Of a stretch of DNA of 64,000 nucleotides, positions 34,176 through 43,110 are shown in pieces (the stretch's first letter is position 1; every line of letters starts with the position of its first letter). Where the stretch lies: the NCBI GenBank assembly GCA_963750965.1, contig CAVVSK010000023.1, positions 3,525 to 67,524 on the forward strand, read 5' to 3'. Origin of the DNA: CANKHA01 sp963750965 (GTDB lineage: Bacteria; Pseudomonadota; Alphaproteobacteria; Rhizobiales; Xanthobacteraceae). The notes beneath the pieces are model-generated. The model was not told where the DNA came from. It was given only the letters and a program-made list of their open reading frames with translations, and searched no databases. A program made the position numbers and the translations under genes.

Positions 34176-34625
34176 TTGTTGATATCGGTTCTCGTCGGCA
34201 GCCTCGCCAGCCTTTGCAACATAGCGATACACGCTTGTGCCATGACGTGGGTTATCCGCGTGGCCCAGACCACAGGGCAAAACTACCGGGGCGGACGGTC
34301 ATCGCTATTGGTGGTCGTGATGACTCCGACGATATCGGTGTTGATGGTCGCGCATGCCGTGGAGGTGGTCGTTTGGGCGATCACCTATTTCCTGGTTGGC
34401 GCCTGCGCCCGGTGCGGCGCGGATCTTGTCTATTTCGTTGGGGTGACCTTCACGACCCTCGGATACGGAGACGTCGTACCCGTCACCGAATGGAAGCTCC
34501 TTGCGCCGATAACAGCGATGAACGGTGTGCTGCTGTTCGGCTGGTCGACCGCTGTCATCTTTGAAGTTCTACACAGGGCATTGCAGCTTGCAGACAGGGA
34601 CGGCCCGTCGAAACCCGCCATCTGA
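34176..34625 (+). CDS. Two-transmembrane potassium-channel-type protein
   Basis: 149 residues. Hydrophobic segments flank a pore loop with the K+ selectivity filter TTLGYGDVV (TxGYGD), preceded by an outer helix with VVVWAITYFLVGACA. It belongs to the Ion_trans_2 superfamily. No cytoplasmic RCK domain follows. The start is TTG at 34176 (a second TTG follows immediately) with AGGGAG about six bases upstream; no ATG fits, making this an unusual start. Confidence 0.8.
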   Translation: MLISVLVGSLASLCNIAIHACAMTWVIRVAQTTGQNYRGGRSSLLVVVMTPTISVLMVAHAVEVVVWAITYFLVGACARCGADLVYFVGVTFTTLGYGDVVPVTEWKLLAPITAMNGVLLFGWSTAVIFEVLHRALQLADRDGPSKPAI

Positions 34626-34656
34626 ACGACCGCGTTCGGCACGTCAGGACAGCTTG

Positions 34657-34945
34657 CTAACGCATGCCCCCTTGGCTGCGCCACTCGTGCGCCAAGGTCG
34701 CCCGGACCCGGGGATCCGGATCGGAGCCAACATATTCGCCATTGACGTAGACATCGTGCGCCGGATTCAAGGAGTAGGGTGACCCGCGGTATTCCCGAGC
34801 ATAGGACCTTGTCGCTTCGGTTTTCTTGCTCTTCGCCTTCTGTGCAGAGGGGGGCTTGGAATAACCTGACGACGGCCCGTATTGGGCGACGGCTGGCGTC
34901 GTAATCAGTGTCGTGATGACAAACGGCGGCGATGATGACTCTCAT
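34657..34945 (-). pseudogene. Small secreted protein gene, apparent frameshift in signal peptide
   Basis: AGGAGGAAAAG is followed by ATG at 34945 and MRVIIAAV, which would continue in another frame as VITTLITTPAVAQYGPSSGY and then SKPPSAQKAKSKKTEATRSY, LNPAHDVYVNGEYVGSDPDP and a stop at 34657. One extra T at 34921-34923 (TTT for TT) explains the break. The restored product is about 95 residues with a good signal peptide (cut after AVAQ) and a typical VYVNGEYVGSDPDP tail. Function unknown. Confidence 0.65.
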
Positions 34946-35197
34946 CTTTTCCTCCTATGGAACAAGACTCACTTCTCAGACGGCTCCGCTTTACGTTCGT
35001 AGACGCCTGAGCAGACCCAACCGAATTGCTAATTCGGCGTAAGTTTCCGTGAGCCGGTCGGGACGTACGATCTCTCTGGCATGAACCGTCACAGACTTTT
35101 ACTCAAAATCTCAATAGCAGTTTTACCCCTCAAAGTCGCGGAGTTGAGGGCCCGCCGCAATTGTCCGCGCGGCCAATGTCGTTGCGGTGCGTGATGG

Positions 35198-35226
35198 AAA
35201 AAAGCCCCCGATCGTTGATCGGGGGC
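35198..35226 (-). terminator. Rho-independent terminator of the two-component operon
   Basis: Perfect 10-bp stem (GCCCCCGATC / GATCGGGGGC) with a GTT loop, followed on the minus strand by six T residues. It lies about 120 bases after the response-regulator stop and is oriented to end that transcript. Confidence 0.85.
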
Positions 35227-35348
35227 CAGTAAGCGAGCGTCGGGGGGGTGGGGACGGTGGCGCTCGCGGAGGAAATTCATTCTCCAAATGAGAACGCGTT
35301 CTTCGGCTCTCGGGACCCTGCCAATCTGACCGATAGGACGAAAACAAG

Positions 35349-36041
35349 CTACTGTACCTGCGGACAATAGCCCTTGGTCCCATAGGGCGGGGGCTCTTCA
35401 TCAATCGGCGCCGGGCCCTTATGTGCGCCGGCAAGCGTACTCATCCGCTCGGCAAACGACAAAAGCTCGACAACAGTGCGAGTCTGAAGTTTGTGCATCA
35501 TATTGTGCCGATGCGCCTTGATCGTGCGCTCGGTCGCATTCAGCTCGTAGGCAGTTTGCTTATTTAGTTTTCCGGCCAAGACCAGCGAATAGACCTGCTT
35601 TTCGCGACGTGTGAGTTTGTCAAAGCGCGCGCGCAGGCTCGCAAGTTCGGCTCGATCCTCCCGCATCTTTTGGTCCCGGTTGACGGCTCGTTCGATAGCT
35701 TCGAGAAGGTCGTGTTTGTTTGCAGGCTTGCACAAAAAATCTTCCGCGCCGGCTTTCAGCGCCTTGACGCTGCTCGAAATATCGCCACGCCCGGTCAGGA
35801 AAACGATCGGCAAATGGACATCCATTGCTTCAAGCCGCCTCTGTAGCTCCAGACCGTTCATTTGAGGCATATTGAGGTCGAGCAGAATGCAACCTGGGCC
35901 CGAGTCAGGCAAATGCAGCAGTAATTCATCGGCGCTCTCATAGGACGCGATGTCGTAACCGGACAGCCGCAATAGCCGGACAATGGATTTCCGAAAATCC
36001 GCGTCGTCATCGACGACATAAACAGTGGGTCGGTTTGTCAT
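35349..36041 (-). CDS. FixJ/NarL-type response regulator
   Basis: 230 residues. Receiver domain: VYVVDDDADFRKSIVRLLRL (acidic pocket), phosphoacceptor Asp55 in LLDLNMPQMNG, and VFLTGRGDISSSVKALKAGA with FLCKPAN (conserved Lys). A LuxR-type HTH follows (LTRREKQVYSLVLAGKLNKQ, TIKAHRHNMMHKL). The last 25 residues are a proline-rich tail (PAPIDEEPPPYGTKG). Its start overlaps the kinase stop (ATGA). It probably acts as the transcriptional output of the neighbouring kinase. Confidence 0.93.
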   Translation of the reverse strand: MTNRPTVYVVDDDADFRKSIVRLLRLSGYDIASYESADELLLHLPDSGPGCILLDLNMPQMNGLELQRRLEAMDVHLPIVFLTGRGDISSSVKALKAGAEDFLCKPANKHDLLEAIERAVNRDQKMREDRAELASLRARFDKLTRREKQVYSLVLAGKLNKQTAYELNATERTIKAHRHNMMHKLQTRTVVELLSFAERMSTLAGAHKGPAPIDEEPPPYGTKGYCPQVQ

Positions 36042-37894
36042 GCAGTTGTCCTCGTATTTGCCAGTGGCAGGCAGAAGTGGAAAACCGCGCCGCCCGCTAG
36101 TCCGTTCTCACCCCAAATAGAGCCGTTATGTGCTTCAACGATTGTTCGGCAGAGCGATAACCCGACACCCATGCCATTATCTTTCGTCGTGAAAAAGGGA
36201 TTGAAGACGCGCTCCAGGTTTTCCTTCGAGATACCGGGGCCGGAGTCCGAAACTGAGACTTCTCCGAATTTATTCGACGCAAGCGCGGTGGAAATGACTA
36301 TGTCGCGATGTCCGCTGGCGTGGCCACTCACTGCGTCGATCCCGTTGAACATTAGATTGAGAAAAACCTGCTGCAGCTGGACCGTGTCGCCGACGACCTC
36401 AATTTCGCCCGGGGCCAGGGCGGCGTGAAGCGTCACGCCACGCGCATTGGCCTGGATCCGCGCAATATTCATCGCATCGCGGGCGATTTTATTGAGGTCG
36501 ACGCGAATAAAGTTATTCGTATGCTTGGACATGAGCGCCCGCAGATGGCTGATGATTTCGGTGGCGCGCCGATCGCTATGGCGAATGTCCTGCAGAATCT
36601 CTCTCAATTCCAACGTGTCCGGCGCGTTGGAATTTAGGATCAGCTCGGCCGCTTCGGTGTAGTTAAGAATGCTGCCCAGCGGCTGGTTCAGCTCGTGGGC
36701 GATTGCCGCCGACATTTCGCCGGCAGTGGCTTGCCGGCTCACGAGGGCGAGCTCCGATATTTGTTGACGCGTAGTCGTCTCTGCGTGACGGCGCTTGCTG
36801 TGCTCGAATAGTGCAAACCCTGTAATGCCGACCAGCAGCAGGATTCCCAGCGCAGCGAAAGCGATTTGCATGTAATGCTGAACATTCGCCGCGTCCGGGC
36901 TAAATCGGATTTCGCTACCCGCGGGCAGCGCCGATAAGCTGACGCCCCAGCGTTGCAACTGGCGCCAGTCGAAAACGGCCTTTACTGCGTCGAGCTTGCT
37001 GACCGGGATCGCGCCGGGGTTTTCTCCGCCGTCGAGGATACGCAGGGCAAGTCGCGCGGCGGCCGTGCCGATCGGTGCCGCGGCTATAAGGTATCCTCCG
37101 AGCGCGCCGCTCCCGAGGTTCGTTTCAACGGCGATCACGATGGGTCGGTTGGCCTTGGCGGCAAAAAGCTTGAGCGCGTCAGACGGGGGATAATACGTGC
37201 CGCGGCCATCGGAATAGATCGCGGTGTACAAAATGGCGGTCGCGGAAGGCAGCGAGGCTACCCGCTGTTGCAGATCCGACATTGGCAGGCCGGTGAGATC
37301 GATAAAGGCGAATTCTTTGGCTACTTGCGGGATCTGTTGCAGGAAATGACGGAAAACGGGCTGACCCTCCAGCGCGTCACCGACGAGGGCGATGTTCTTC
37401 AAGCCCGGGACCACGGCGCGGGCGACCGCCACCATGTCCGAAAGTTCGAGGCGGACGATGTGACCGGTCATGTTCTGTTGAGCGGACAACTGACGGTAGG
37501 TTGTCTCGTCGACCTGGCCGAAGACCAGGGGAACGTTGGGAAATGCGCTGGCCCGCAGCGGCAAGACAAATGCCAGCGTACCGCCGCCGAAGCCGGCGAT
37601 GACCCCTATGGGCCTATCATGGTATTTTGCTTCCAGATATCGCCGCTGTTCTTCCTGGTAAGCGGGGGAGGGGAACCGGCTCCGATCGAGATACTCCAGA
37701 TAAATTGAGATCGGTTCGCGGGCCTCGTTGTCGATCACGGAGCGTAGCGCGTTGAACAACTCGGCGTGAAAAGGACCGCGCGGGTCGGATTGGACGAAGA
37801 CGAGGATAGAGCGCGGCAGCGGCTCTGCAGGCGAAGGACTTGCCGATGCCAAAAATGCGATCAGACAGACGACGCTCGCACCCGGTGCACGCAT
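36038..37894 (-). CDS. Sensor histidine kinase with periplasmic ABC-substrate-binding-like domain
   Basis: 618 residues. A signal peptide (MRAPGASVVCLIAFLASASP) precedes a roughly 320-residue sensor related to ABC_sub_bind periplasmic proteins (RSILVFVQSDPRGPFHAELF, PIGVIAGFGGGTLAFVLPLR, VVPGLKNIALVGDALEGQPV). One membrane helix follows (IAFAALGILLLVGITGFALF), then HisKA (IAHELNQPLGSILNYTEAA, phosphorylated His) and HATPase_c (NLMFNGIDAVSG, DSGPGISKENLERVF, GMGVGLSL). The start chosen is ATG 37894 with GGGA eight bases upstream; longer frame upstream has no similarity. The N box and G boxes are intact. Ligand unknown. Confidence 0.9.
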   Translation of the reverse strand: MRAPGASVVCLIAFLASASPSPAEPLPRSILVFVQSDPRGPFHAELFNALRSVIDNEAREPISIYLEYLDRSRFPSPAYQEEQRRYLEAKYHDRPIGVIAGFGGGTLAFVLPLRASAFPNVPLVFGQVDETTYRQLSAQQNMTGHIVRLELSDMVAVARAVVPGLKNIALVGDALEGQPVFRHFLQQIPQVAKEFAFIDLTGLPMSDLQQRVASLPSATAILYTAIYSDGRGTYYPPSDALKLFAAKANRPIVIAVETNLGSGALGGYLIAAAPIGTAAARLALRILDGGENPGAIPVSKLDAVKAVFDWRQLQRWGVSLSALPAGSEIRFSPDAANVQHYMQIAFAALGILLLVGITGFALFEHSKRRHAETTTRQQISELALVSRQATAGEMSAAIAHELNQPLGSILNYTEAAELILNSNAPDTLELREILQDIRHSDRRATEIISHLRALMSKHTNNFIRVDLNKIARDAMNIARIQANARGVTLHAALAPGEIEVVGDTVQLQQVFLNLMFNGIDAVSGHASGHRDIVISTALASNKFGEVSVSDSGPGISKENLERVFNPFFTTKDNGMGVGLSLCRTIVEAHNGSIWGENGLAGGAVFHFCLPLANTRTTA

Positions 37895-38072
37895 ATGCAT
37901 TCCCAGTGTCCAGCGCCAACGCTGCCTCCGGCGGATGACAGGTTGGAAATCGCCGGCTGCTCCCCGAAGGGTCTGAAACCCCGCCTCGCAACGACAAAAA
38001 TCCCACCCATCGGGACCGCCGCTTTCGGCCACAGGACTTCATGAATGTACGTTCAATTTCGCACACAAATCG

Positions 38073-38090
38073 ATTGGACCCTGGTCCAAT
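38073..38090. promoter_or_regulatory. 18-bp perfect palindrome upstream of the kinase operon
   Basis: ATTGGACC-CT-GGTCCAAT is a perfect inverted repeat, about 180 bases upstream of the kinase start. It looks like a dimer-binding operator, but no cognate regulator is identified. The rest of 38042-38443 has no gene I can support. Confidence 0.4.
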
Positions 38091-38443
38091 ACCGGCACTG
38101 TAGGAGCCAGCGCCCTGGACCGATTTTGATCGAAAAAGCAGTGTGATAGCGCGGATAAAGAAAGGACCGTCAGTCCGCAGCCGGGCCCTTCAGCATTTGG
38201 TTCCCGACCGCTACCCGTTGCGGCGGACCTCTAGCTCAAGGCCCTGATGTCCGCGAGCAAGTGATGAAGCTTGGACCAAATTCACGAAAGAATGGAGGCC
38301 GCCCGGGCAGCACGCAAAGAGCGGGAAGCGGCTCCAAAAGCTTTCAATTTTCGACCCGCGATGAAACATTGCTTTTATCGTCAGTGCGCGGACAGAAAAA
38401 CTTGCTGGCATCGTGCAGCGTAAAGCCGGCGCTCCCGCGGCTA

Positions 38444-38517
38444 AGTAATTCGCTGTTTCGTTGAGCAGGGAATTTGCGTACAAACCGCCGCGTGCCGCCA
38501 CCACTTGCGACCGGAGC
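38444..38517. repeat. Dispersed repeat, copy C (5' block only)
   Basis: AATTCGCTGTTTCGTTGAGC then AGGGAATTTGCGTACAAACC matches the start of copy A (1733 onward) almost base for base, then diverges after about 75 bases. It lies just upstream of hpnO. Confidence 0.65.
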
Positions 38518-38675
38518 GGCGGTCCGGACGACAGGTTCGCTATTTGGGGGAGGAGCGGGTTGCCGCAATTCGGGCCTGCCATTCGCCTAAATCTGGGAGC
38601 AGCGAACCAGCGCTTCTGGAACCGCTGGATTTCGACGACATAAAAGCTGCAATTAAAATAGAGGCATTGTCCTTC

Positions 38676-40052
38676 ATGAGTGCTGACATCGCTGCATTAT
38701 TCAGAGATCGTGAATCAGAACGGTATGCGATGCATAGTCTTCACATCAACGAGCAGATGGTGAGGCTGCTTAAGACAATCGGATATGACGTGGGCTTCTG
38801 TAAGGGAGTCGGGCAATATCTCTATGATCGTGAGGGAGTTCGCTATCTCGATTTGCTCAGCGGCTTCGGAGTCTTCGCGATCGGACGGAACCATCCGACT
38901 TTGCGAGCGGCCTTGAAGAGCATTCTCGATAGTGATCTGCCAAACCTCGTGCAACTGGACGTGTCGACGCTCGCAGGTATTCTTGCCGAACGGCTGCTGG
39001 CTCAAGCGCCCTATCTCGACAAGGTGTTCTTCGCCAATTCCGGAGCGGAGGCCGTCGAAGCAGCGATCAAGTTTTCACGCTCGGCGACGGGGAGACCGGG
39101 CATAATCTCGTGTGAGCACGCGTTCCACGGTCTCTCTTATGGCGCCCTCTCGCTTTGTGGCGATGAGATATTCCGTAAAGGCTTTGGACCCTTCCTTCCG
39201 GATTGCGTACGGATTCCATTCAACGACCTGGCGGCGCTGGAAAGTGCGTTGCGCGCACGAACGGCAGCAGCGTTCATCGTTGAACCGATCCAGGGCAAGG
39301 GCGTCAATATTCCAGCGGACAATTATCTTAAAGATGCCGCTGAACTGTGCCGTCGCCACGGCACTTTGTTCGTCGTCGATGAGATCCAAACCGGACTAGG
39401 CCGTACCGGGCGCTTCCTTGCACTGGAGCACTGGAACGTCGAACCGGATATGGTCCTCCTTTCCAAGAGTCTGTCTGGCGGGCACGTGCCTGTCGGCGCA
39501 GTCCTGACGCGTAAGCACATTTTCGAAAAGACCTTCAGCCGAATGGATCGCGCTGTCGTACACGGATCGACCTTCGGTAAGAATGATCTCGCTATGGCGG
39601 CGGGAATTGCGACACTCGATGTGATCGCGTCGGAAAATCTGATTCACAATGCCGAGGTAAGGGGAGAGCAATTGTTGCGGGCATTAACTGCGATGATCCC
39701 GCGCTACGAGTTTCTAAGCGAGGTTCGCGGCAAGGGATTGATGATCGGCATCGAATTTGGAGCACCAAAGTCTTTAAAGTTGAAAGCATCCTGGAACATG
39801 CTGGAGACCGCAAGTACCGGTCTGTTTTGCCAACTAATTACGATACCTTTGTTCAAAGAACATAAGATCGTGACTCAGGTGGCGGGCCATGCAAGCCACA
39901 CGATCAAACTGCTCCCAGCACTGGTCGTGTCTTCGGCCGACTGTGATTGGATCTCGGCTGCATTCGATGCGGCCATCGGGGACAGTCATCGCGTCCCGGG
40001 GGCCGTTTGGACGCTTGGGAGGACACTGGCCGGGAATGCATTTCGGGGCTGA
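38676..40052 (+). CDS. hpnO: Hopanoid biosynthesis aminotransferase HpnO
   Basis: 458 residues, class III PLP aminotransferase. The core has FANSGAEAVEAAIKFSRSAT, VDEIQTGLGRTGRFLALEHW, LLSKSLSGGHVPVGAVLTR (PLP lysine) and VHGSTFGKNDLAMAAGIATL. HpnO converts bacteriohopanetriol precursors to aminobacteriohopanetriol. Assigned from its class III fold plus direct linkage to dxs-ispH-hpnH-hpnN. Start ATG 38676 (MSADIAALFRDRES) is preceded only by a weak GAGG; the frame extends upstream without similarity. It is the first gene of the plus-strand hopanoid half. Confidence 0.85.
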   Translation: MSADIAALFRDRESERYAMHSLHINEQMVRLLKTIGYDVGFCKGVGQYLYDREGVRYLDLLSGFGVFAIGRNHPTLRAALKSILDSDLPNLVQLDVSTLAGILAERLLAQAPYLDKVFFANSGAEAVEAAIKFSRSATGRPGIISCEHAFHGLSYGALSLCGDEIFRKGFGPFLPDCVRIPFNDLAALESALRARTAAAFIVEPIQGKGVNIPADNYLKDAAELCRRHGTLFVVDEIQTGLGRTGRFLALEHWNVEPDMVLLSKSLSGGHVPVGAVLTRKHIFEKTFSRMDRAVVHGSTFGKNDLAMAAGIATLDVIASENLIHNAEVRGEQLLRALTAMIPRYEFLSEVRGKGLMIGIEFGAPKSLKLKASWNMLETASTGLFCQLITIPLFKEHKIVTQVAGHASHTIKLLPALVVSSADCDWISAAFDAAIGDSHRVPGAVWTLGRTLAGNAFRG

Positions 40053-40190
40053 TGGAACCTGCGGGAGTGCGATACGTTGAGCCTCTAGCCTAAGGGGTTC
40101 CAACATATATCTACACAATACAGGGTGCCCTTATTGAGCTGTTGGGTGCCTAAATCTGCCGCCGCCCGTTGCAGTTACATTGGGATTGTA

Positions 40191-42089
40191 ATGCTGGACA
40201 CCATACAACTGCCTCGGGATCTCAGGACATTAAGCATCTCAGACCTCAAACAGGTAGCCGACGAGTTGCGTGCTGAAACGATCGCCGCCGTCGCCGTTAC
40301 CGGCGGGCATCTCGGGGCGGGCCTGGGAGTTGTCGAGCTTACCGTTGCGCTCCATCACGTGTTCGATACGCCGACCGACAAGTTGATCTGGGACGTTGGA
40401 CACCAAGCTTATCCTCACAAAATCCTGACCGGTCGTCGCGACCGGATTCGCACGTTACGTGCTGGCGGCGGGCTGTCCGGTTTCACCAGACGGGCGGAAA
40501 GCGAATATGATCCGTTCGGCGCCGCTCATGCATCGACTTCAATTTCGGCCTCACTTGGTATGGCCGTGGCGCGTGACTTGCAGGGACAGACTCACAACAT
40601 TGTTGCCGTGATCGGCGACGGCGCGCTGTCGGCAGGGATGGCATATGAGGCGATGAACAACGCCGGTGCGATGAATTCGCGTCTGATCGTTATCCTCAAT
40701 GATAATGAGATGTCGATCGCGCCGCCTGTCGGCGCCATGTCGGCCTACCTGTCACGGTTGCTGTCCGGGCAGACCTATCTGAAACTCCGCGACATCGGAA
40801 AGCAACTTGCCAATCACCTGCCGAAGTTTCTCCAGGAGAAGGCCGAGCGTGTAGAGGAGTTCGCACGCGGGTTTTGGACTGGGGGCACGATGTTTGAGGA
40901 AATGGGCTTCTATTATGTCGGTCCGGTCGACGGCCATAACCTCGACCACCTTTTGCCGGTGCTGAAGAATGTGCGCGATGCAAAAGAGGGACCGATACTG
41001 GTTCACGTCGTTACGAAAAAGGGCAAGGGCTATGCCCCCGCTGAGGCCTCCAGCGACAAATATCATGGGGTCGTGAAGTTCGACATCGCCACCGGCAAGC
41101 AAGCGAAGGCCAAGACGAATGCGCCGTCGTATACGAAAGTATTTGGCGACAGTCTGGTCAAGGAAGCAGCGAAAGATGATCGAATCGTCGCCATCACCGC
41201 AGCGATGCCCGCGGGCACCGGGGTCGACATTTTCGAAAAGACCTATCCGGAACGAACGTTCGACGTCGGCATTGCTGAGCAACACGCGGTAACGTTTGCG
41301 GCTGGAATGGCGGCAGAGGGTTTTAAGCCGTTCTGCGCGATTTACTCCACGTTCCTGCAGCGCGCCTATGATCAAGTGGTGCACGACGTCGCGCTGCAAT
41401 CGCTTCCGGTACGCTTTGCGATTGATCGCGCTGGTTTGGTCGGCGCCGATGGTCCGACCCATGCCGGTTCCTTCGACGTCGCCTATCTCTGCTGCCTTCC
41501 TGGCTTTGTTGTCATGGCGGCTGCGGATGAAGCCGAACTCGTTCATATGATCGCCACCGCGGCAGCCATCGACGACCGTCCAAGCGCGGTCCGCTATCCG
41601 CGTGGCGATGGTATTGGAGCGGAAATGCCGGAGGTCGGCGTGCCGCTGCCGATCGGCAAGGGTCGGCTTATTCGGCACGGCAATAAGGTGGCATTATTTT
41701 CATTCGGAGCGCGGCTGGCCGAATGCTCGAAGGCTGCCATCGAACTCGCTGCCCATGGACTTTCTACCACCGTAGCGGACGCTCGTTTTGCGAAGCCATT
41801 AGATACCGATCTCATCCTGAAACTCGCGAGCGAGCACGAAGTACTCATTACTATTGAAGAGGGCTCAATCGGCGGCTTCGGCTCCCAGGTGCTGCAAACT
41901 CTCGCCGAACATGGAGCTTTGGAAAACGGCCTCAAGGTTCGTTCGATGGTTTTGCCAGACGTATTTCTCGACCAGGATAGCCCGTCGGCAATGTATGCAA
42001 AGGCCGGACTTGATTCAGCTGGTATCGTTGCCAAGGTATTCGACGCGATCGGAATGAACGCACAGGAAAATAAGATCAAGTTTGTATAG
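40191..42089 (+). CDS. dxs: 1-deoxy-D-xylulose-5-phosphate synthase (hopanoid-linked)
   Basis: 632 residues. Thiamine-diphosphate enzyme making the first MEP-pathway intermediate from pyruvate and glyceraldehyde 3-phosphate. Visible motifs: WDVGHQAYPHKILTGRRDRI, VIGDGALSAGMAYEAMNNAG, YYVGPVDGHNLDHLLPVL, FDVGIAEQHAVTFAAGMAAE and IDRAGLVGADGPTHAGSFD. The ATG at 40191 (MLDTIQLPRDLRTLSISDL) fits the family. Being embedded in the hopanoid locus, it probably boosts isoprenoid supply for hopanoids in addition to a housekeeping Dxs elsewhere. Confidence 0.95.
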   Translation: MLDTIQLPRDLRTLSISDLKQVADELRAETIAAVAVTGGHLGAGLGVVELTVALHHVFDTPTDKLIWDVGHQAYPHKILTGRRDRIRTLRAGGGLSGFTRRAESEYDPFGAAHASTSISASLGMAVARDLQGQTHNIVAVIGDGALSAGMAYEAMNNAGAMNSRLIVILNDNEMSIAPPVGAMSAYLSRLLSGQTYLKLRDIGKQLANHLPKFLQEKAERVEEFARGFWTGGTMFEEMGFYYVGPVDGHNLDHLLPVLKNVRDAKEGPILVHVVTKKGKGYAPAEASSDKYHGVVKFDIATGKQAKAKTNAPSYTKVFGDSLVKEAAKDDRIVAITAAMPAGTGVDIFEKTYPERTFDVGIAEQHAVTFAAGMAAEGFKPFCAIYSTFLQRAYDQVVHDVALQSLPVRFAIDRAGLVGADGPTHAGSFDVAYLCCLPGFVVMAAADEAELVHMIATAAAIDDRPSAVRYPRGDGIGAEMPEVGVPLPIGKGRLIRHGNKVALFSFGARLAECSKAAIELAAHGLSTTVADARFAKPLDTDLILKLASEHEVLITIEEGSIGGFGSQVLQTLAEHGALENGLKVRSMVLPDVFLDQDSPSAMYAKAGLDSAGIVAKVFDAIGMNAQENKIKFV

Positions 42090-42113
42090 TTATCGGTAGG
42101 TGGCCGCAACGCG

Positions 42114-43058
42114 ATGACAATGGCGAAGCCGATGCAAATCATTCTGGCGCAACCGCGAGGTTTTTGCGCGGGCGTCGTGCGTGCGATCGAGATCGTCGAG
42201 CGCGCCTTGAAGAAGTATGGCGCACCGGTTTATGTGCGCCACGAGATTGTTCACAACAAGCACGTCGTTGACAGCCTTAAGGCAAAAGGTGCACGCTTTG
42301 TGGAGAGCTTGTCGGAAATTCCGGAAAACGCGGTGACGATATTCAGCGCGCATGGGGTCGCCCGCCGCGTGGAAGACGAAGCGTCTGCCCGCGCTCTTCC
42401 TGTGCTTGACGCGACCTGTCCGCTGGTAACCAAGGTGCATAATCAAGGCCGACGTTATGTGGAGCAGGGGCGGACACTCGTTTTGATCGGTCACGCCGGC
42501 CACGCTGAAGTCGAAGGCACCATGGGCCAGATTTCTGCTCCGGTATTCCTGGTGCAGACGGAACAGGACGTGGAGACGCTGGATATCCCTCCTTCTACCC
42601 CTGTAGCTTATGTGACGCAGACGACCCTCAGTGTGGACGATACGAAGGGGATCATCGCGGCTTTGGAACGTCGTTTCAGCAATCTCATCGGACCCGATAT
42701 TCGGGATATCTGCTATGCGACGCAAAACCGGCAGACCGCCGTGCGGGAATTGAGCGCATTGGTCGACGTCCTCCTGGTGGTGGGGGCTAAAAACAGCTCG
42801 AATTCCACCCGCCTGCGCGAAATCGGGACCGAGACCGGGGTTCCCAGTTATTTGATCGCCGACAGTAGCGAGTTGCAGCTCGAATGGGTTAAAGCAGCGC
42901 GCGTGGTCGGCATCACCGCGGGGGCTTCCGCACCGGAAGTCCTGGTCGACGGGGTTATTGATGCCCTTGGATGCCTAGGTCCCGTCGAAGTTTCCACGTT
43001 AGCTGGGCGTCAGGAGACTGCGGAGTTTCGACTGCCCGAGGAATTGGCGACTGTTTAG
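42114..43058 (+). CDS. ispH: 4-hydroxy-3-methylbut-2-enyl diphosphate reductase IspH (LytB)
   Basis: 314 residues. The three cluster cysteines are in QPRGFCAGVVRAIEIVERAL (Cys18), DATCPLVTKVHNQGRRYV and DICYATQNRQTAVRELS; the catalytic TQTTLS and GAKNSSNSTRLREI are present. It is an [Fe-S] enzyme making IPP and DMAPP, the last MEP-pathway step. It starts 24 bases after dxs and continues into hpnH. Another housekeeping copy probably exists elsewhere. Confidence 0.95.
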   Translation: MTMAKPMQIILAQPRGFCAGVVRAIEIVERALKKYGAPVYVRHEIVHNKHVVDSLKAKGARFVESLSEIPENAVTIFSAHGVARRVEDEASARALPVLDATCPLVTKVHNQGRRYVEQGRTLVLIGHAGHAEVEGTMGQISAPVFLVQTEQDVETLDIPPSTPVAYVTQTTLSVDDTKGIIAALERRFSNLIGPDIRDICYATQNRQTAVRELSALVDVLLVVGAKNSSNSTRLREIGTETGVPSYLIADSSELQLEWVKAARVVGITAGASAPEVLVDGVIDALGCLGPVEVSTLAGRQETAEFRLPEELATV

Positions 43059-43110
43059 CTCGCTCTGCGCAGTTCTGCTGACGCCGATGATGAAACCAAG
43101 GACACGACCG

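Noticed and set aside
36038..38032. Longer kinase start at 38032
   Set aside because: The added residues are not similar to anything and hide the signal peptide; ATG 37894 has a ribosome site.
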